DNA of 49,161 nt from Clostridiales bacterium (GCA_018335855.1 JAGXRM010000011.1:1-49161), one strand, 5' to 3'. Counted from the stretch's first letter, positions 10,471-19,919 are shown. Translations and numbers: made by a program. The notes: generated by a model from the letters alone, not told the origin.

Positions 10471-11064
10471 CTACTTCATCGGCAAGACGGTTATCCGGTG
10501 TGCCGGCAAGTGTAACGCGGACTGAAGCGCCAAAGTTATCCGCGTTTTCAGTTCAGGATCCTCCGCTCCCTTGGCAACAACCATCACACCACGCAGCATT
10601 GGCTCAATTTCCCGGGTAATGAGCGCTTGCTCACCGCTCCCGTCCCTGGTGACCACAATCTGCGTCCGCGTCGTCTGCTCCTCAATGGATCTGGTACCGC
10701 CCCCACCATCTTCCTCCCGCGTTGTCCTGTCGGTGGTATCCCTGTTCTCCCCATACTGGTACATAGGTCCACTGTCCAGTGTGACCAGAACGGCCACCTC
10801 ACCCACGCCCTTCACCCGACGCAAATGCTCTGTCAGCTCCTGTTCCAGCCTTTCCTTATAGTCCGGTTTTCTCAGTGGCGCCAGGGTTTCACTGCTTTTT
10901 TCCACAGGAGGCTGAACCACAGGGCCGCTATTTGGGTTGGCGCTGATAAACATAAAGATAATCCCCACCACCGCCAGCGCCAGAATAAACAGTGTGGACC
11001 AGGGACCCTTCATTTTCTCGCTGTCAAACCAACTGCCGGCCCGCTGCCAGAATCGGTCCGTCAT
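10471..11064 (-). CDS. spoIIIAG: Stage III sporulation protein AG
   Basis: A 197-residue single-pass membrane protein (helix about residues 22-42) whose extracellular domain builds a large ring in the SpoIIIA-SpoIIQ feeding channel. Family segments EQELTEHLRRVKGVGEVAVLVTL and GVMVVAKGAEDP are visible. The ATG at 11064 is chosen because AGGAGGTG lies 8 bases upstream; a TTG 24 bases earlier would include that site. The loop with a Gly run (EEDGGGGT) is typical of the variable beta-insert. Confidence 0.9.
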   Translation of the reverse strand: MTDRFWQRAGSWFDSEKMKGPWSTLFILALAVVGIIFMFISANPNSGPVVQPPVEKSSETLAPLRKPDYKERLEQELTEHLRRVKGVGEVAVLVTLDSGPMYQYGENRDTTDRTTREEDGGGGTRSIEEQTTRTQIVVTRDGSGEQALITREIEPMLRGVMVVAKGAEDPELKTRITLALQSALHLPAHRITVLPMK

Positions 11065-11115
11065 GCTAACTACACCTCCTGTAGACAAGCCATATGTTAA
11101 GAATATATGCCCGGT

Positions 11116-11715
11116 TCATTCTTTTAGCACCTTAACATCAACTTTTTGTTCGTTAATTCCCAGGGCAGCGGCCACGTCCCGGGCCAAAGCCGGATTTGAC
11201 TCCGTCTCATCTGTGCCGCCCCCGTCCCCTTCACCAATGATGATACGAATTTTTTCCACCGGACGCACCCCACCGTCCGCATCACCTCCGTGTGCCGCCA
11301 GCACAGACACGAACCTTGGCCTGCCAAACTCCAGATGATTTACTTCCTCTTCCAGATCCAGTTGTACGTCGATAAGAACCAAGCCTTTCTCCATTAAAAC
11401 AGCAGCAATTCTTTCCTTCATCAGAGAACGGTATCGCTCCAGTGTCATATCCCAGTTCATCTGCTCCAGTATCATATAACGGCGGTCCACGTCCGCCTGA
11501 GGAACAGTGGTCTCAAAATCAAAGACCGGTTCAAAGCTGCCCGGCATCTGTAAAACGGTGCGCAGGGGTGACAGCAGCATCAGCATCAGTACAAGTCCCA
11601 CAACCATATTAATAAAAGGCCTGAAGTCGCTGCGCGGCAGTACCAGTTCCAGGATGGTAGCCATGATAATCAGGACAACAATATTGCGGACCACTTCTGA
11701 CAACATATTGAGCAT
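11116..11715 (-). CDS. spoIIIAF: Stage III sporulation protein AF
   Basis: A 199-residue protein with two N-terminal membrane helices (about residues 8-24 and 33-50, the latter VVGLVLMLMLLSPL) and a soluble domain that resembles the ring-building domains of SpoIIIAG and AH. The family hallmarks at the N-terminus, VVRNIVVLIIMATILELVLP and FRPFINMVVGL, are strong. It sits in the conserved order between AE and AG. Confidence 0.9.
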   Translation of the reverse strand: MLNMLSEVVRNIVVLIIMATILELVLPRSDFRPFINMVVGLVLMLMLLSPLRTVLQMPGSFEPVFDFETTVPQADVDRRYMILEQMNWDMTLERYRSLMKERIAAVLMEKGLVLIDVQLDLEEEVNHLEFGRPRFVSVLAAHGGDADGGVRPVEKIRIIIGEGDGGGTDETESNPALARDVAAALGINEQKVDVKVLKE

Positions 11716-11723
11716 CGGGTCAC

Positions 11724-12902
11724 CTACCTTAACATGAACGACGTATTGCCTGCCCCGGCGATAATGGTGATACCCAGGTAAAAGATAACGCTGACTATGG
11801 CAACGGCAGCAAACACAAGAGCCAGGCAGTTACCCATGGTATTCAATGAATCACACAAATTCGTTTCTCCCAGTGGCTGAATCAGTGCTGCCGCCAGTTT
11901 ATAGATGAAAACCAAAGCCAGTATTTTCAGAAGGGGGAAGGCCACCATGTAAAATAGCAGTAGCACCCCGCCCAGATGCACACTGTTTTTTAAAATTAGC
12001 GTAGCACTGGCCACCGTTTCCACAGCGTCGGTGAGCATACCGCCGACCACAGGCAAAAAGGCGCCTGTCATAAATTTAGCGGTACGGATAGTTACAGCAT
12101 CTCCCACAGAAGATGCCACGCCGTGCACAGCCAGCAGTCCGGTAAAAATCGTCATCGACAGCCCCATGGTCCATACAGACACATTTTTTAACAACTCGGC
12201 CAATTTCCCCACGGTGACCCGGGGAGAGAAATGATTGGCAATCGATAGAATGGTGGTCAGGTAAATCAGGGGAAATACCAGGTCACGGGTCAGAGTAGCA
12301 AAAAAGTTTACAGCAAAGATAATCAACGGGCGAAAAATAGCCGCCGAGGCAAAATTGCCCAATGAGGCCAGAAGTGCCAGCAATAAAGGAATCAGAGCAA
12401 GAATAAATTCCACCATATTGTCTACTGTCTGCCGCCCCAGACCCACCGCCACGCTAAAGCTCTGCATAGCAATGACAATCAGTGCCAGGTAGACGATGGT
12501 CTGGGTCAGGGAAGCGATGGAGTCATTGGCAAAGGCTTTCTCTAAATTTTTTAACAGTGCTGCCACCACTGCCAAGAAAAGCAATCTGCCCAGTAAGCTC
12601 AGATTAAAATACACTTCACGCCAAAGAAAACGCCATAAGCCGTGTAACAGCTCGCCGGGCGACAGGCCGCCCCCTTCCCCGGGACGGAACCAGCTAAAGA
12701 TATCGCGCCAGCTAAAATCGGGCATAAATTCCCCGACTTCCCGCTGCAGTTCCGTCCAAAAGGCGTCAATATCAGACAGGTCGATTTTTTCTGCTTGCTC
12801 CCGCGCCAGTATTTCCGGGCTCTGCGCCCATACAGGCGCTACCGCAAACAATACTATGCAAAGCAGGCAAAATAGCGCCGTAATTTTTTTCATCCCAGCC
12901 AC
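11724..12902 (-). CDS. spoIIIAE: Stage III sporulation protein AE
   Basis: A 392-residue polytopic membrane protein with a signal-like N-terminus (KKITALFCLLCIVLFAV...WAQ) and about seven further hydrophobic segments. It is thought to form the inner-membrane export/translocation part of the SpoIIIA complex. The listed GTG start directly follows the spoIIIAD stop; an ATG three codons later is an equally reasonable start. Length and hydropathy match the family. Confidence 0.9.
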   Translation of the reverse strand: MAGMKKITALFCLLCIVLFAVAPVWAQSPEILAREQAEKIDLSDIDAFWTELQREVGEFMPDFSWRDIFSWFRPGEGGGLSPGELLHGLWRFLWREVYFNLSLLGRLLFLAVVAALLKNLEKAFANDSIASLTQTIVYLALIVIAMQSFSVAVGLGRQTVDNMVEFILALIPLLLALLASLGNFASAAIFRPLIIFAVNFFATLTRDLVFPLIYLTTILSIANHFSPRVTVGKLAELLKNVSVWTMGLSMTIFTGLLAVHGVASSVGDAVTIRTAKFMTGAFLPVVGGMLTDAVETVASATLILKNSVHLGGVLLLFYMVAFPLLKILALVFIYKLAAALIQPLGETNLCDSLNTMGNCLALVFAAVAIVSVIFYLGITIIAGAGNTSFMLR

Positions 12903-13289
12903 CTACGGTATGAATTTTAGAATCGTCTCCAGCACAGCCGCCAGCAAGGGCAGTGCCATTACCAGTATGATCAGCTTGCCGGCAAATTCCACCTTGCCGG
13001 CAATGGCACCTTCACCGGCATCACGGCAAACCTGGGAGCCAAATTCTGCTATATAGGCTATCCCTATAATCTTGAGCAGCGTATTCAGATACACCAGGGA
13101 AATATTTGCTTGCAGCGTCATATCTGTGAGCATCTGCAGCACCATGGCCAGATAGTGTATCATACGTAAAAAAATGACCACGCCGACAACGATGGAAAGC
13201 TGCATGGCCAGTACAGGCCTGTGTTCTTTCAAAACCATAATCAGAATTACGGCAATCAGCGCAAACGAAACAACCTGGATAATTTCCAA
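12903..13289 (-). CDS. spoIIIAD: Stage III sporulation protein AD
   Basis: A 128-residue membrane protein with three to four hydrophobic segments. The pattern IIGIAYIAEFGSQVCRDAGEGAIAGKVEFAGK is characteristic of SpoIIIAD. TTG start preceded by AGGGGGTGG. It is immediately adjacent to spoIIIAE, with no gap between them. Confidence 0.92.
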   Translation of the reverse strand: MEIIQVVSFALIAVILIMVLKEHRPVLAMQLSIVVGVVIFLRMIHYLAMVLQMLTDMTLQANISLVYLNTLLKIIGIAYIAEFGSQVCRDAGEGAIAGKVEFAGKLIILVMALPLLAAVLETILKFIP

Positions 13290-13320
13290 ATACCCACCCC
13301 CTCAGGACGCCTCAGCGGTG

Positions 13321-13527
13321 CTAAAAGAGATTGAAGATAGTCTTAATGCTGGAAAACAGCTCGTTAATCAGCTGTATCACCATTAAAAGCACAACGACAA
13401 CCCCGCCCAAAGTGAGCATCTGCGCCTGTTCTTCCTTACCGGCCTGTTTCAAGACGATATTCAGCACAGATATAAAAATTCCAATACCGGCAATACGAAA
13501 AATAATGTCTATATTAAAGCCGTTCAT
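13321..13527 (-). CDS. spoIIIAC: Stage III sporulation protein AC
   Basis: A 68-residue protein with two hydrophobic helices; the start motif IDIIFRIAGIGI and KQAGKEEQAQM are diagnostic of SpoIIIAC. The ATG at 13527 has a GGAGGAGAGGG site directly upstream and gives the standard family length. Any longer reading would run into spoIIIAB. Confidence 0.92.
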   Translation of the reverse strand: MNGFNIDIIFRIAGIGIFISVLNIVLKQAGKEEQAQMLTLGGVVVVLLMVIQLINELFSSIKTIFNLF

Positions 13528-13556
13528 TCTCCCTCTCCTCCCTGGCACAGATATAT

Positions 13557-14084
13557 TTATAACAGCAGGATGACAATGGCCAACCCGCCAAACACACCAA
13601 GATAACGCCACATTTTTTCACCCCGGCGGCATACTTCCGTTGCCTCCGTTGCCAGGGACGACAACTGTGCATCTGCCAGTTCCAACTGTCGCACCTGATC
13701 ATCCCGGCCCAGCGCGCCCAGTCCCGCCGCCACCCGTGTCAGTACCGCCCAGTCATCTGCCTCCAGCGCCAAGGTCTCCTGTTTGACCGCAGCGACCCGT
13801 GACCAGGCTGTGGACGCGTCATCCACCAGACCCGGCTCAGCCAGTTGTATCCGCACTTCAGTGAAGAAAGAACGGACGCCGGAACCTTTCAGGCGACTGG
13901 CAACATACTCCAGGGCACGGGGCAGGGGGGTAGCCGTGTAACCGATTTCCGCCATCAATAAACGCAACGCCAGGCGGAACTCTTCCAGTTCCACCACCCG
14001 CCGGCGCAGCCTGATCGCCTGCCTCTCCCCCCATGCGGCTGCAGCAGCCAGGACCAGCAATGCACCCAACCATTTAGCAAACAT
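13557..14084 (-). CDS. spoIIIAB: Stage III sporulation protein AB
   Basis: A 175-residue membrane-associated protein with N- and C-terminal hydrophobic helices (residues 4-17 and near 160-175) flanking a helical domain reminiscent of GspF/PilC proteins. Family signatures: RVVELEEFRLALRLLMAEIGYTATPLPRAL and VRQLELADAQL. Its start overlaps the spoIIIAA stop by 11 bases. Confidence 0.9.
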   Translation of the reverse strand: MFAKWLGALLVLAAAAAWGERQAIRLRRRVVELEEFRLALRLLMAEIGYTATPLPRALEYVASRLKGSGVRSFFTEVRIQLAEPGLVDDASTAWSRVAAVKQETLALEADDWAVLTRVAAGLGALGRDDQVRQLELADAQLSSLATEATEVCRRGEKMWRYLGVFGGLAIVILLL

Positions 14085-15066
14085 GGCTTTGCCCCCCTGC
14101 CTCTTTTGCCCTGTACAGCGCCTCCCCGGACAAAACTCCTTCCACCGTCCCCGGCCCCCTCGCCCTGCTTAGCAGAACCACCCGCTCAAAAAGACGATTC
14201 TCAATCAGCCAGGCCAAACTTGGCCGTTTTAACAACTCGGAGACACTCTGTCCGTGGGCGGACGCCAAAATGGATGCTCCCGTATTCACCACTTCCTCTA
14301 CTGCCCTGATATCCTCGGCCCGCCCCAGTTCATCTGTGACCACAACCTGTGGAGACATGGAACGAACGAGCATCATCATCCCCTCCGCTTTAGGACAACC
14401 GTCCAGCACATCGCTGCGTTGCCCTATATCCAACTGAGGCTGCCCCAGATAACAGCCTGCAATTTCGGAGCGTTCATCCACAATGCCTACCTTCAGCCCG
14501 GGGCGGCCCGTCCCTACATCTCCGTCGCTCAAAAGCCTGGCTAAATCCCTTAATAATGTTGTCTTCCCCGCCTGGGGCGCGGAGACAAGAAGCGTATGGC
14601 GGACCCTCTTATCTCTGTCGCAATAGAGATGGGTCAGCAATTTCTCCCCGGCACCCTTTACTTCCCGGCAGATACGAATGTTTATTCCGGAAATATCCCG
14701 CAGGAGCCGAACACTGTTGTTTTCCAGAACTGTCCGTCCACTAAAGCCTGCCCGGTGTCCTCCGGGCAGCGCCAGATAGCCCCTCCTCAGTTCCTCGTCC
14801 CGGGCATACATCGAATACTCCGTCATCAACAGCAGTACTTCCTGAATATCTGCCTGGTGCACGCGACAGGCTCCGCCCGCATCCACGATCCCTGCCGGCC
14901 CAAGAAAATATTCTCCCCGGCCACTGTGGACAAGCAGAGGTCGTCCAGTCCGTAACCGAATTTCCTCCAGCTCCCCGGTCACAGGCGCGTTCAGGTGATT
15001 CAATATTCCTCTGATTCGCGGAGGCAATAACGGTAAAATATGTTTTTTCCAGTGCGCTGCTTCCAT
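14074..15066 (-). CDS. spoIIIAA: Stage III sporulation protein AA (secretion-type ATPase)
   Basis: A 330-residue ATPase of the type II/III/IV secretion superfamily that should energise the SpoIIIA channel. The Walker A is SAPQAGKTTLLRD, with the usual first Gly replaced by Ser. Downstream are VGIVDERSEIAG, VVVTDELGRAED (Walker B) and ASAHGQS. First gene of the operon; a good sigma-E-like promoter lies just upstream (15082-15110). The N-terminal EEIRLRTGRPL motif is typical. Confidence 0.93.
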   Translation of the reverse strand: MEAAHWKKHILPLLPPRIRGILNHLNAPVTGELEEIRLRTGRPLLVHSGRGEYFLGPAGIVDAGGACRVHQADIQEVLLLMTEYSMYARDEELRRGYLALPGGHRAGFSGRTVLENNSVRLLRDISGINIRICREVKGAGEKLLTHLYCDRDKRVRHTLLVSAPQAGKTTLLRDLARLLSDGDVGTGRPGLKVGIVDERSEIAGCYLGQPQLDIGQRSDVLDGCPKAEGMMMLVRSMSPQVVVTDELGRAEDIRAVEEVVNTGASILASAHGQSVSELLKRPSLAWLIENRLFERVVLLSRARGPGTVEGVLSGEALYRAKEAGGQSHVC

Positions 15067-15081
15067 TTTGTCACCCCATAC

Positions 15082-15110
15082 ATCTTATGGGGACGAGCAC
15101 ACCTTTATGA
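15082..15110 (-). promoter_or_regulatory. Candidate sigma-E promoter for the spoIIIA operon
   Basis: On the minus strand TCATAAA (15110-15104) and CATAAGAT (15089-15082) are separated by 14 bases, close to the Bacillus sigma-E pattern TCATATT / CATACAAT. It lies right in front of spoIIIAA, which sigma-E controls in known sporeformers. The predicted leader is very short and overlaps the GGGGTGA ribosome site. Confidence 0.5.
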
Positions 15111-15150
15111 CACCAATAAGAAGCCTCGAAACCTGCAATATTCATAAATA

Positions 15151-15187
15151 GTTAAAAAAAGCCAGCCTTCGTGTTGAAGGCTGGCTT
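15151..15187 (-). terminator. Rho-independent terminator after the CD1247-like gene
   Basis: Perfect 11-base arms, AGCCAGCCTTC (15160-15170) and its complement (15176-15186), with a 5-base loop. On the minus strand the hairpin is followed by seven Ts. It separates the efp/CD1247 unit from the spoIIIA operon. Confidence 0.9.
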
Positions 15188-15263
15188 GAAGCATAATGAA
15201 AGATAAGATTGGGTGGACAAGTACCTGCCTGTCTCCTGAGAGTGCTGGCAAAGATCCCGTGTC

Positions 15264-15695
15264 TTATTCCTCTAACTCATCGTCATCAAAATCTACGTAG
15301 TCCTCGTCATCATTGACAAATACCACACGCTCGCAGTTAGGACAAAGAATTTCGACCACATCTTCATCTTCCAGCATATCGTCGTCAATATAGACGATCT
15401 CATGGCAGTCAGGACATTCTACGGAAAAAAGATCATCATCATCCTCAAGCAATAAATCATCTTCCAGCTCTTCTTCGTAAAAATCCTCTTCCAGTTCATT
15501 TAAATCTTCGTCAATCGCTTCGGTGTAGTCCACCAGCTCGTCAAACTCTTCCTGCAGTTCGATGACAGATTCAGAAAGCGCTTCAACCACATCGATCAGC
15601 TGGTTGAATAGTTTTCCCTCGCGGCTGCTTTCCTCCAGACCCAGACCGGCTGCCAATCCCTTTAGATATGCCACACGTGATTTCAGATCGTCCAC
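15264..15695 (-). CDS. Acidic zinc-ribbon protein, CD1247 N-terminal domain family
   Basis: A 143-residue, extremely acidic protein. The N-terminal helical domain (RVAYLKGLAAGLGL, then a coiled Glu/Asp-rich segment) matches the CD1247 family of Clostridia. A C-terminal zinc ribbon has two Cys pairs, ECPDCHE and LCPNCER. It is often found between efp and spoIIIA in Clostridia. No function is established. It is followed by a strong terminator. Confidence 0.85.
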   Translation of the reverse strand: MDDLKSRVAYLKGLAAGLGLEESSREGKLFNQLIDVVEALSESVIELQEEFDELVDYTEAIDEDLNELEEDFYEEELEDDLLLEDDDDLFSVECPDCHEIVYIDDDMLEDEDVVEILCPNCERVVFVNDDEDYVDFDDDELEE

Positions 15696-15734
15696 TGTGT
15701 TTTCCCTCCTTCTTTTTGATACGCTTTTACTTTA

Positions 15735-16292
15735 CTACACTCTCTCAATATACTCTCCCGACCGGGTATCTATACGCAGTACATCCCCGATGTTGATAAA
15801 GAACGGCACCTGAACGACTGCACCCGTTTCCATCGTCGCCGATTTGGAACCGCCGGAGGCGGTATCTCCTTTAATACCCGGTTCAGTTTCCGCCACTGCC
15901 AACTCCACAAAGAAAGGAAGCTCAATACCAACAATCTGTTCCTGATAAAACACCACCGATATATTCGTATTTTCTTTCAGGTACTTCACATCGTTGCCTA
16001 ACCGTCCCCTGTCAATGGTCATCTGCTCGTACGTCTCCGTATCCATGACAAATAAATCGTCACCGGAGTCGTACATATATTGCATTTCCCTGCGTTCCAT
16101 GATGGCCCGTTCCACTTTTTCCCCGGCCCGGAATGTCTTCTCCGTCACACCGCCTGTCTTTAAATTTTTCATTTTCGTGCGAACAAAAGCTGCTCCCTTA
16201 CCGGGTTTGACATGCTGAAACTCTACGATCACAAACAAATCGCCGTCCAACTCTATCGTCATACCTGTTTTAAATTCACTGGTTGTAATCAT
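15735..16292 (-). CDS. efp: Translation elongation factor P
   Basis: A 185-residue three-domain OB-fold protein that relieves ribosome stalling at polyproline. The KOW-like domain I ends in [16 protein letters not shown]; the conserved lysine in KPGKG is where modification occurs in many bacteria. [13 protein letters not shown] is the family motif of domain II, and [17 protein letters not shown] the C-terminal signature. The second ATG (16292) has GGAGGA at the right spacing and matches the usual N-terminus MITTSEF. Confidence 0.95.
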   Translation of the reverse strand: MITTSEFKTGMTIELDGDLFVIVEFQHVKPGKGAAFVRTKMKNLKTGGVTEKTFRAGEKVERAIMERREMQYMYDSGDDLFVMDTETYEQMTIDRGRLGNDVKYLKENTNISVVFYQEQIVGIELPFFVELAVAETEPGIKGDTASGGSKSATMETGAVVQVPFFINIGDVLRIDTRSGEYIERV

Positions 16293-16305
16293 CTGCATTC
16301 CTCCA

Positions 16306-17379
16306 TTACAAACATAATAATTCCTTGGTACTCCCTGTTAAAATACGGCAACCTGTTTCTTCCACAACGACCACATCTTCAATGCGGACGCCGAATTCAC
16401 CGTCCAAATAGACACCGGGTTCAACAGTGACAACCATCCCCGGCACCAATTCTTCGTCGGAGACCGGAGAAAGACGCGGCATTTCATGAATTTCCCGCCC
16501 CACCCCGTGGCCGAGGCCGTGGCCGAAATGTCCCGCCAAACCCCGGGCTGCCAGGACACCCCGGGCCAGTTCATCCGCCTCCCGCCCGGTCATGCCGGCG
16601 CGGATTGATTGCAACGCAGTAAGCTGCGCATCTAAAACAGTCTGGTAAATCTCTCTCTGCTTCACAGAAACATCCCCGATAAAAACGGTACGGGACAAGT
16701 CCGAGCAATAATGACCCAGAATACACCCCAAATCCAGGACCACAGCATCCCCGGTCTCCAGCCGTTTTTCTCCTGCTACCCCGTGGGGTAGCGCAGACCG
16801 TTTACCCGAAGCGACAATAATCTCAAACGATACTCCGCTGGCTCCCCGCCTGCGCATAAAATACTCCAGTTCCAGCGCCGCCTCCCGTTCCCGGACCCCG
16901 GGCTTTAAAAAGCCCAATATATGTAGAAATGCTTCGTCGGCCAGCGTGACCGCCGCCCCGATCGCATCCTGTTCTTCCATACTTTTCACTTTGCGCAACC
17001 TGTTCACCGGAGAGGTTTCCGCTGTAACAGCCAATTCAGGGGCCTCTTCCAACAGCTTATTGTATACAGCCATGGTGACATGTTCGCCTTCCACAGTCAA
17101 AGCGGATATCCCTTCATCGGCAGCCAGTTCAGCTACCCTCTTCCAGACTGATGGACCTACATTGACAATCTCATATCCACCCGCCTGTTCCCGGGCTACT
17201 CCGAGATAGCGAAAATCAGTAAGAAGGTATGCACTCTTTGCTGTAACAAACACGTACCCTAATGTACCACTAAACCCTGTCAGATAGGCAACATTTACAG
17301 GAGTGCTGACCAGAAGAGCCTCAATCCCCTCCGATGCCATTTGTATCCGCAGAGCCGCCAAACGGCTGTCCCTAATCAA
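16306..17379 (-). CDS. Xaa-Pro aminopeptidase / M24 family metallopeptidase
   Basis: A 357-residue cytosolic proline peptidase. The N-terminal creatinase-like domain ([10 protein letters not shown]) precedes the pita-bread catalytic domain. The dinuclear metal ligands are visible: [19 protein letters not shown] (two Asp), GHGLGHGVG with His, VTVEPGVY (Glu) and VRIEDVVVV (Glu). TTG start overlapping the aroQ stop by four bases (TTGA). Frequently linked with efp in Firmicutes. Confidence 0.92.
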   Translation of the reverse strand: MIRDSRLAALRIQMASEGIEALLVSTPVNVAYLTGFSGTLGYVFVTAKSAYLLTDFRYLGVAREQAGGYEIVNVGPSVWKRVAELAADEGISALTVEGEHVTMAVYNKLLEEAPELAVTAETSPVNRLRKVKSMEEQDAIGAAVTLADEAFLHILGFLKPGVREREAALELEYFMRRRGASGVSFEIIVASGKRSALPHGVAGEKRLETGDAVVLDLGCILGHYCSDLSRTVFIGDVSVKQREIYQTVLDAQLTALQSIRAGMTGREADELARGVLAARGLAGHFGHGLGHGVGREIHEMPRLSPVSDEELVPGMVVTVEPGVYLDGEFGVRIEDVVVVEETGCRILTGSTKELLCL

Positions 17380-17813
17380 AGCTCCTCAGCCAGCAGTGCA
17401 ACAACGGCACGCAGCGCCAGCAGATAGCTGTTAAAACCCAAACCGCTAATCTGACCTTTGGCCGCGCCGGCTATCACCGACTGCTGACGAAAAGGCTCCC
17501 GGGCATGAATATTGCTCAGGTGTGCCTCCACCACCGGTCCGGGATAGTCGGCAACCGCATCCCGTAAAGAGTAGCTGTAGTGGGTCAGGGCACCCGGATT
17601 GATCACAATCCCATGGGCATCTGTCGTCTGGATAATATCAATCAGTTTTCCTTCATGGTTCGATTGAAAAGTTTCCAGAGTGACGCCCAACTCCACAGCC
17701 AATTCCAGCAAAGAGCGCTCTAGCTCCTTGAGCGTGCCGGCACCGTACTGTAATGGATCCCGCTGTCCAAGCCTGTTTAAGTTAGGGCCGTGTATTACAA
17801 GAACTTTATGCAT
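17376..17813 (-). CDS. aroQ: Type II 3-dehydroquinate dehydratase
   Basis: A 145-residue dodecameric enzyme converting 3-dehydroquinate to 3-dehydroshikimate in aromatic amino acid synthesis. Motifs: IHGPNLNRLGQRDP with active-site Asn/Arg, FQSNHEGKLID, INPGALTHYSYSLRDA, and VEAHLSNIHAREPFR with the catalytic His. The ATG at 17813 has AGGTGG 5 bases upstream and is preferred to GTG codons before it. Confidence 0.95.
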   Translation of the reverse strand: MHKVLVIHGPNLNRLGQRDPLQYGAGTLKELERSLLELAVELGVTLETFQSNHEGKLIDIIQTTDAHGIVINPGALTHYSYSLRDAVADYPGPVVEAHLSNIHAREPFRQQSVIAGAAKGQISGLGFNSYLLALRAVVALLAEEL

Positions 17814-17897
17814 TCGCACCACCTGTTCTCTATCCTTAGTATTTCGCCCCTGCGGTAAAAAAATCCTTCCCTAGCTAATATTACAATTCTATTAACG

Positions 17898-18407
17898 TTA
17901 CGAAATCACTCGAATGATTTCACTCACTACTACCAGTGGCGCTTTTTCTGTGGTATCAACGCGAACATGGGCTGCTTCCCTGTACAGAGCTTCCCGCTCT
18001 CTGTAGAGAGCTGCCAGGTCCGCCCCTCCGGCCAATAGCGGCCGCTCCGTATCTCCGGACAGTCTGTCAGCCAACGTATCCCCGTCTGCGTCCAACCAGA
18101 CCACATAACCGCTTTCCCGCAGCAGATTTACATTTTCAGTATTCAGCACAATACCACCGCCGGTGGCAATCACCAGTCCTTTTCGTACAGAAAGTTCCTG
18201 TATCAGTTCCTGTTCCTTCTGTCGGAAGTACGTTTCCCCACTGGAGGCAAAAATATCTTTTACTGACTGCCCTTCCCGCTCCACAATCACTTGATCTGTA
18301 TCTATCAGCCTGCGATTTAACGACTCAGCCAAAAGTCTGCCCACCTCGGTCTTGCCTGTCCCCATAAAGCCGATTAAGACCAGGTTTTTCCCTGAGATGT
18401 TTTTCAA
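17898..18407 (-). CDS. aroK: Shikimate kinase
   Basis: A 169-residue NMP-kinase-fold enzyme phosphorylating shikimate at O3. Walker A GFMGTGKTEVG, substrate motif LIDTDQVIVEREG, SGETYFRQKEQ and the shikimate-binding GGG in IATGGGIV are all present, as is the lid DTERPLL. TTG start with a GGGAGG site, overlapping the upstream signalling gene by four bases (TTGA). Confidence 0.95.
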   Translation of the reverse strand: MKNISGKNLVLIGFMGTGKTEVGRLLAESLNRRLIDTDQVIVEREGQSVKDIFASSGETYFRQKEQELIQELSVRKGLVIATGGGIVLNTENVNLLRESGYVVWLDADGDTLADRLSGDTERPLLAGGADLAALYREREALYREAAHVRVDTTEKAPLVVVSEIIRVIS

Positions 18408-19840
18408 TTTAAGGCCTCCCGTTTAGCGGAATCCACCTTTTTCTCAGTATATACTAACTGCCGCCCGGTATACAGGTCAACTTCAACAGTCCGGTTAAAA
18501 TCCGGGTGCCCGTTATTCTCTAAAATTGTTAACCGGGACCCGTTTGCCCGAAAGCCAACTCTGGCGTTCCTCCGGGTTAACCCCGCAGAAAGCCCGTCAA
18601 TAATTCTGATTAACCGCAGCATCGGCAAAAGATGCGAGGGAAAATCATCAGGCAAGTCCTCGTCTTTGTGGTGATGATAACGAATCAGCTGCACCACATC
18701 CTGCGGCTTTTTATAATACGTCTCCACAATATCCGCACTGCGTAACGCATGCAGTTCACTTTGTTCAAATACTTTCCGCGGATCCACCACCTGACCCACA
18801 TTCAACACCGGTTGCGACTTCCCCACATCGTGAAAAATCAAAGCCTGGACCAGTGTATCCTTATCCACGCCTAAAAGGGACATCATCCCTTTTTCATTCA
18901 AATCCGCCGCTACTTTAAGCGCGTTAACCACATGAAGATAGCCGCCGTCTTCTATCACTTCCGTCACTTCAATCATTCCTGTATCCGCATTATATATATC
19001 CCGGTATTCAGGAGTACTTTTCAACTTTTTTTCCACTCTGGAATTGGGCAGAGTCAAAGCAAACGCCTTCTCCAACTCGTCTCTCGTTTTTAATAACTGG
19101 AAGTGCATTTGTTTCACTTCGGTAATATCCGAAAATGTCTGCAATACACCTTCAACAGTACCGTTATCCATAATCGGCACGTTATTGGTCAAATATACTT
19201 TCCCCATACCGTTTTGTACCTCAACATTATACAGAGGCTCTCCGTTTTCCATCACCTTTCGTACCGGTGAATCAATTGCCATGTACGCCTTGGATTGCCG
19301 TCCCACTAACGCCTCCGCACTAAAACCGCTGCTCTCTTCCGCCGCCGGGTTAAGTTCACGGATGCAGTAGTCTTTATCAACGACCACCACCCCTTCCCGC
19401 ATGGAATTAATCAGCAGTGCGGCCTGTCTGGAGTGAAGCAACTCGTCTTTTGTCTTCTCCGCCTTTTCTGTCGTATACTTTAAAACCTGAGAAAGATTTA
19501 AGTAGCCCACCGGCACCTCATCTTTCACCACCGGCATTTGAGTAATCTGCTTTTCAGTAAGAATCCTTGCCACTTCATCTACCGGTGTATCCTGAAACGC
19601 AACGACTAACTTCGAACGCGGCGTCATGATATCTACCGCAGTTAGGCCATTCTTGCTTTCCGCCACCGCCCGGCGCAAATCAAACCCAGATACAAGCCCA
19701 ATCAACTTCCCCTCGCCATTGGTGACCATAACGTGAGACGCACTTCTTTTTAACATCTCCTGCGCTATCTCAACCGGTCCCGCATCAGACATCACAACGG
19801 GAAGTTCAGCATTCATGATCTCACTGGCTCGCACGACCAC
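18404..19840 (-). CDS. CBS-pair / PAS / HD-domain signalling protein
   Basis: A 478-residue soluble protein. Residues 1-125 form two CBS motifs (ASEIMNAELPVV, AVDIMTPRSKLVV), which usually bind adenine nucleotides. Residues about 140-250 form a PAS domain (NSMREGVVVVDKDYCIRELNPAAEE). Residues about 300-440 form an HD metal-dependent phosphohydrolase with His at HVVNAL, the HD pair in IFHDVGKSQP, His in ELHALRSAD, HHHKDE and the Asp in IIDGLSAG. The set of ligands looks complete, so it is likely an active phosphatase or phosphodiesterase of unknown substrate. Promoter-distal aroK overlaps it. Confidence 0.85.
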   Translation of the reverse strand: MVVRASEIMNAELPVVMSDAGPVEIAQEMLKRSASHVMVTNGEGKLIGLVSGFDLRRAVAESKNGLTAVDIMTPRSKLVVAFQDTPVDEVARILTEKQITQMPVVKDEVPVGYLNLSQVLKYTTEKAEKTKDELLHSRQAALLINSMREGVVVVDKDYCIRELNPAAEESSGFSAEALVGRQSKAYMAIDSPVRKVMENGEPLYNVEVQNGMGKVYLTNNVPIMDNGTVEGVLQTFSDITEVKQMHFQLLKTRDELEKAFALTLPNSRVEKKLKSTPEYRDIYNADTGMIEVTEVIEDGGYLHVVNALKVAADLNEKGMMSLLGVDKDTLVQALIFHDVGKSQPVLNVGQVVDPRKVFEQSELHALRSADIVETYYKKPQDVVQLIRYHHHKDEDLPDDFPSHLLPMLRLIRIIDGLSAGLTRRNARVGFRANGSRLTILENNGHPDFNRTVEVDLYTGRQLVYTEKKVDSAKREALN

Positions 19841-19919
19841 ACCTCCACAATCTAAACAAAAAAATAAACAGTATATAATGGCACTGTCTCCAAAATTTAC
19901 TCAATATCTTGCAATTCGA

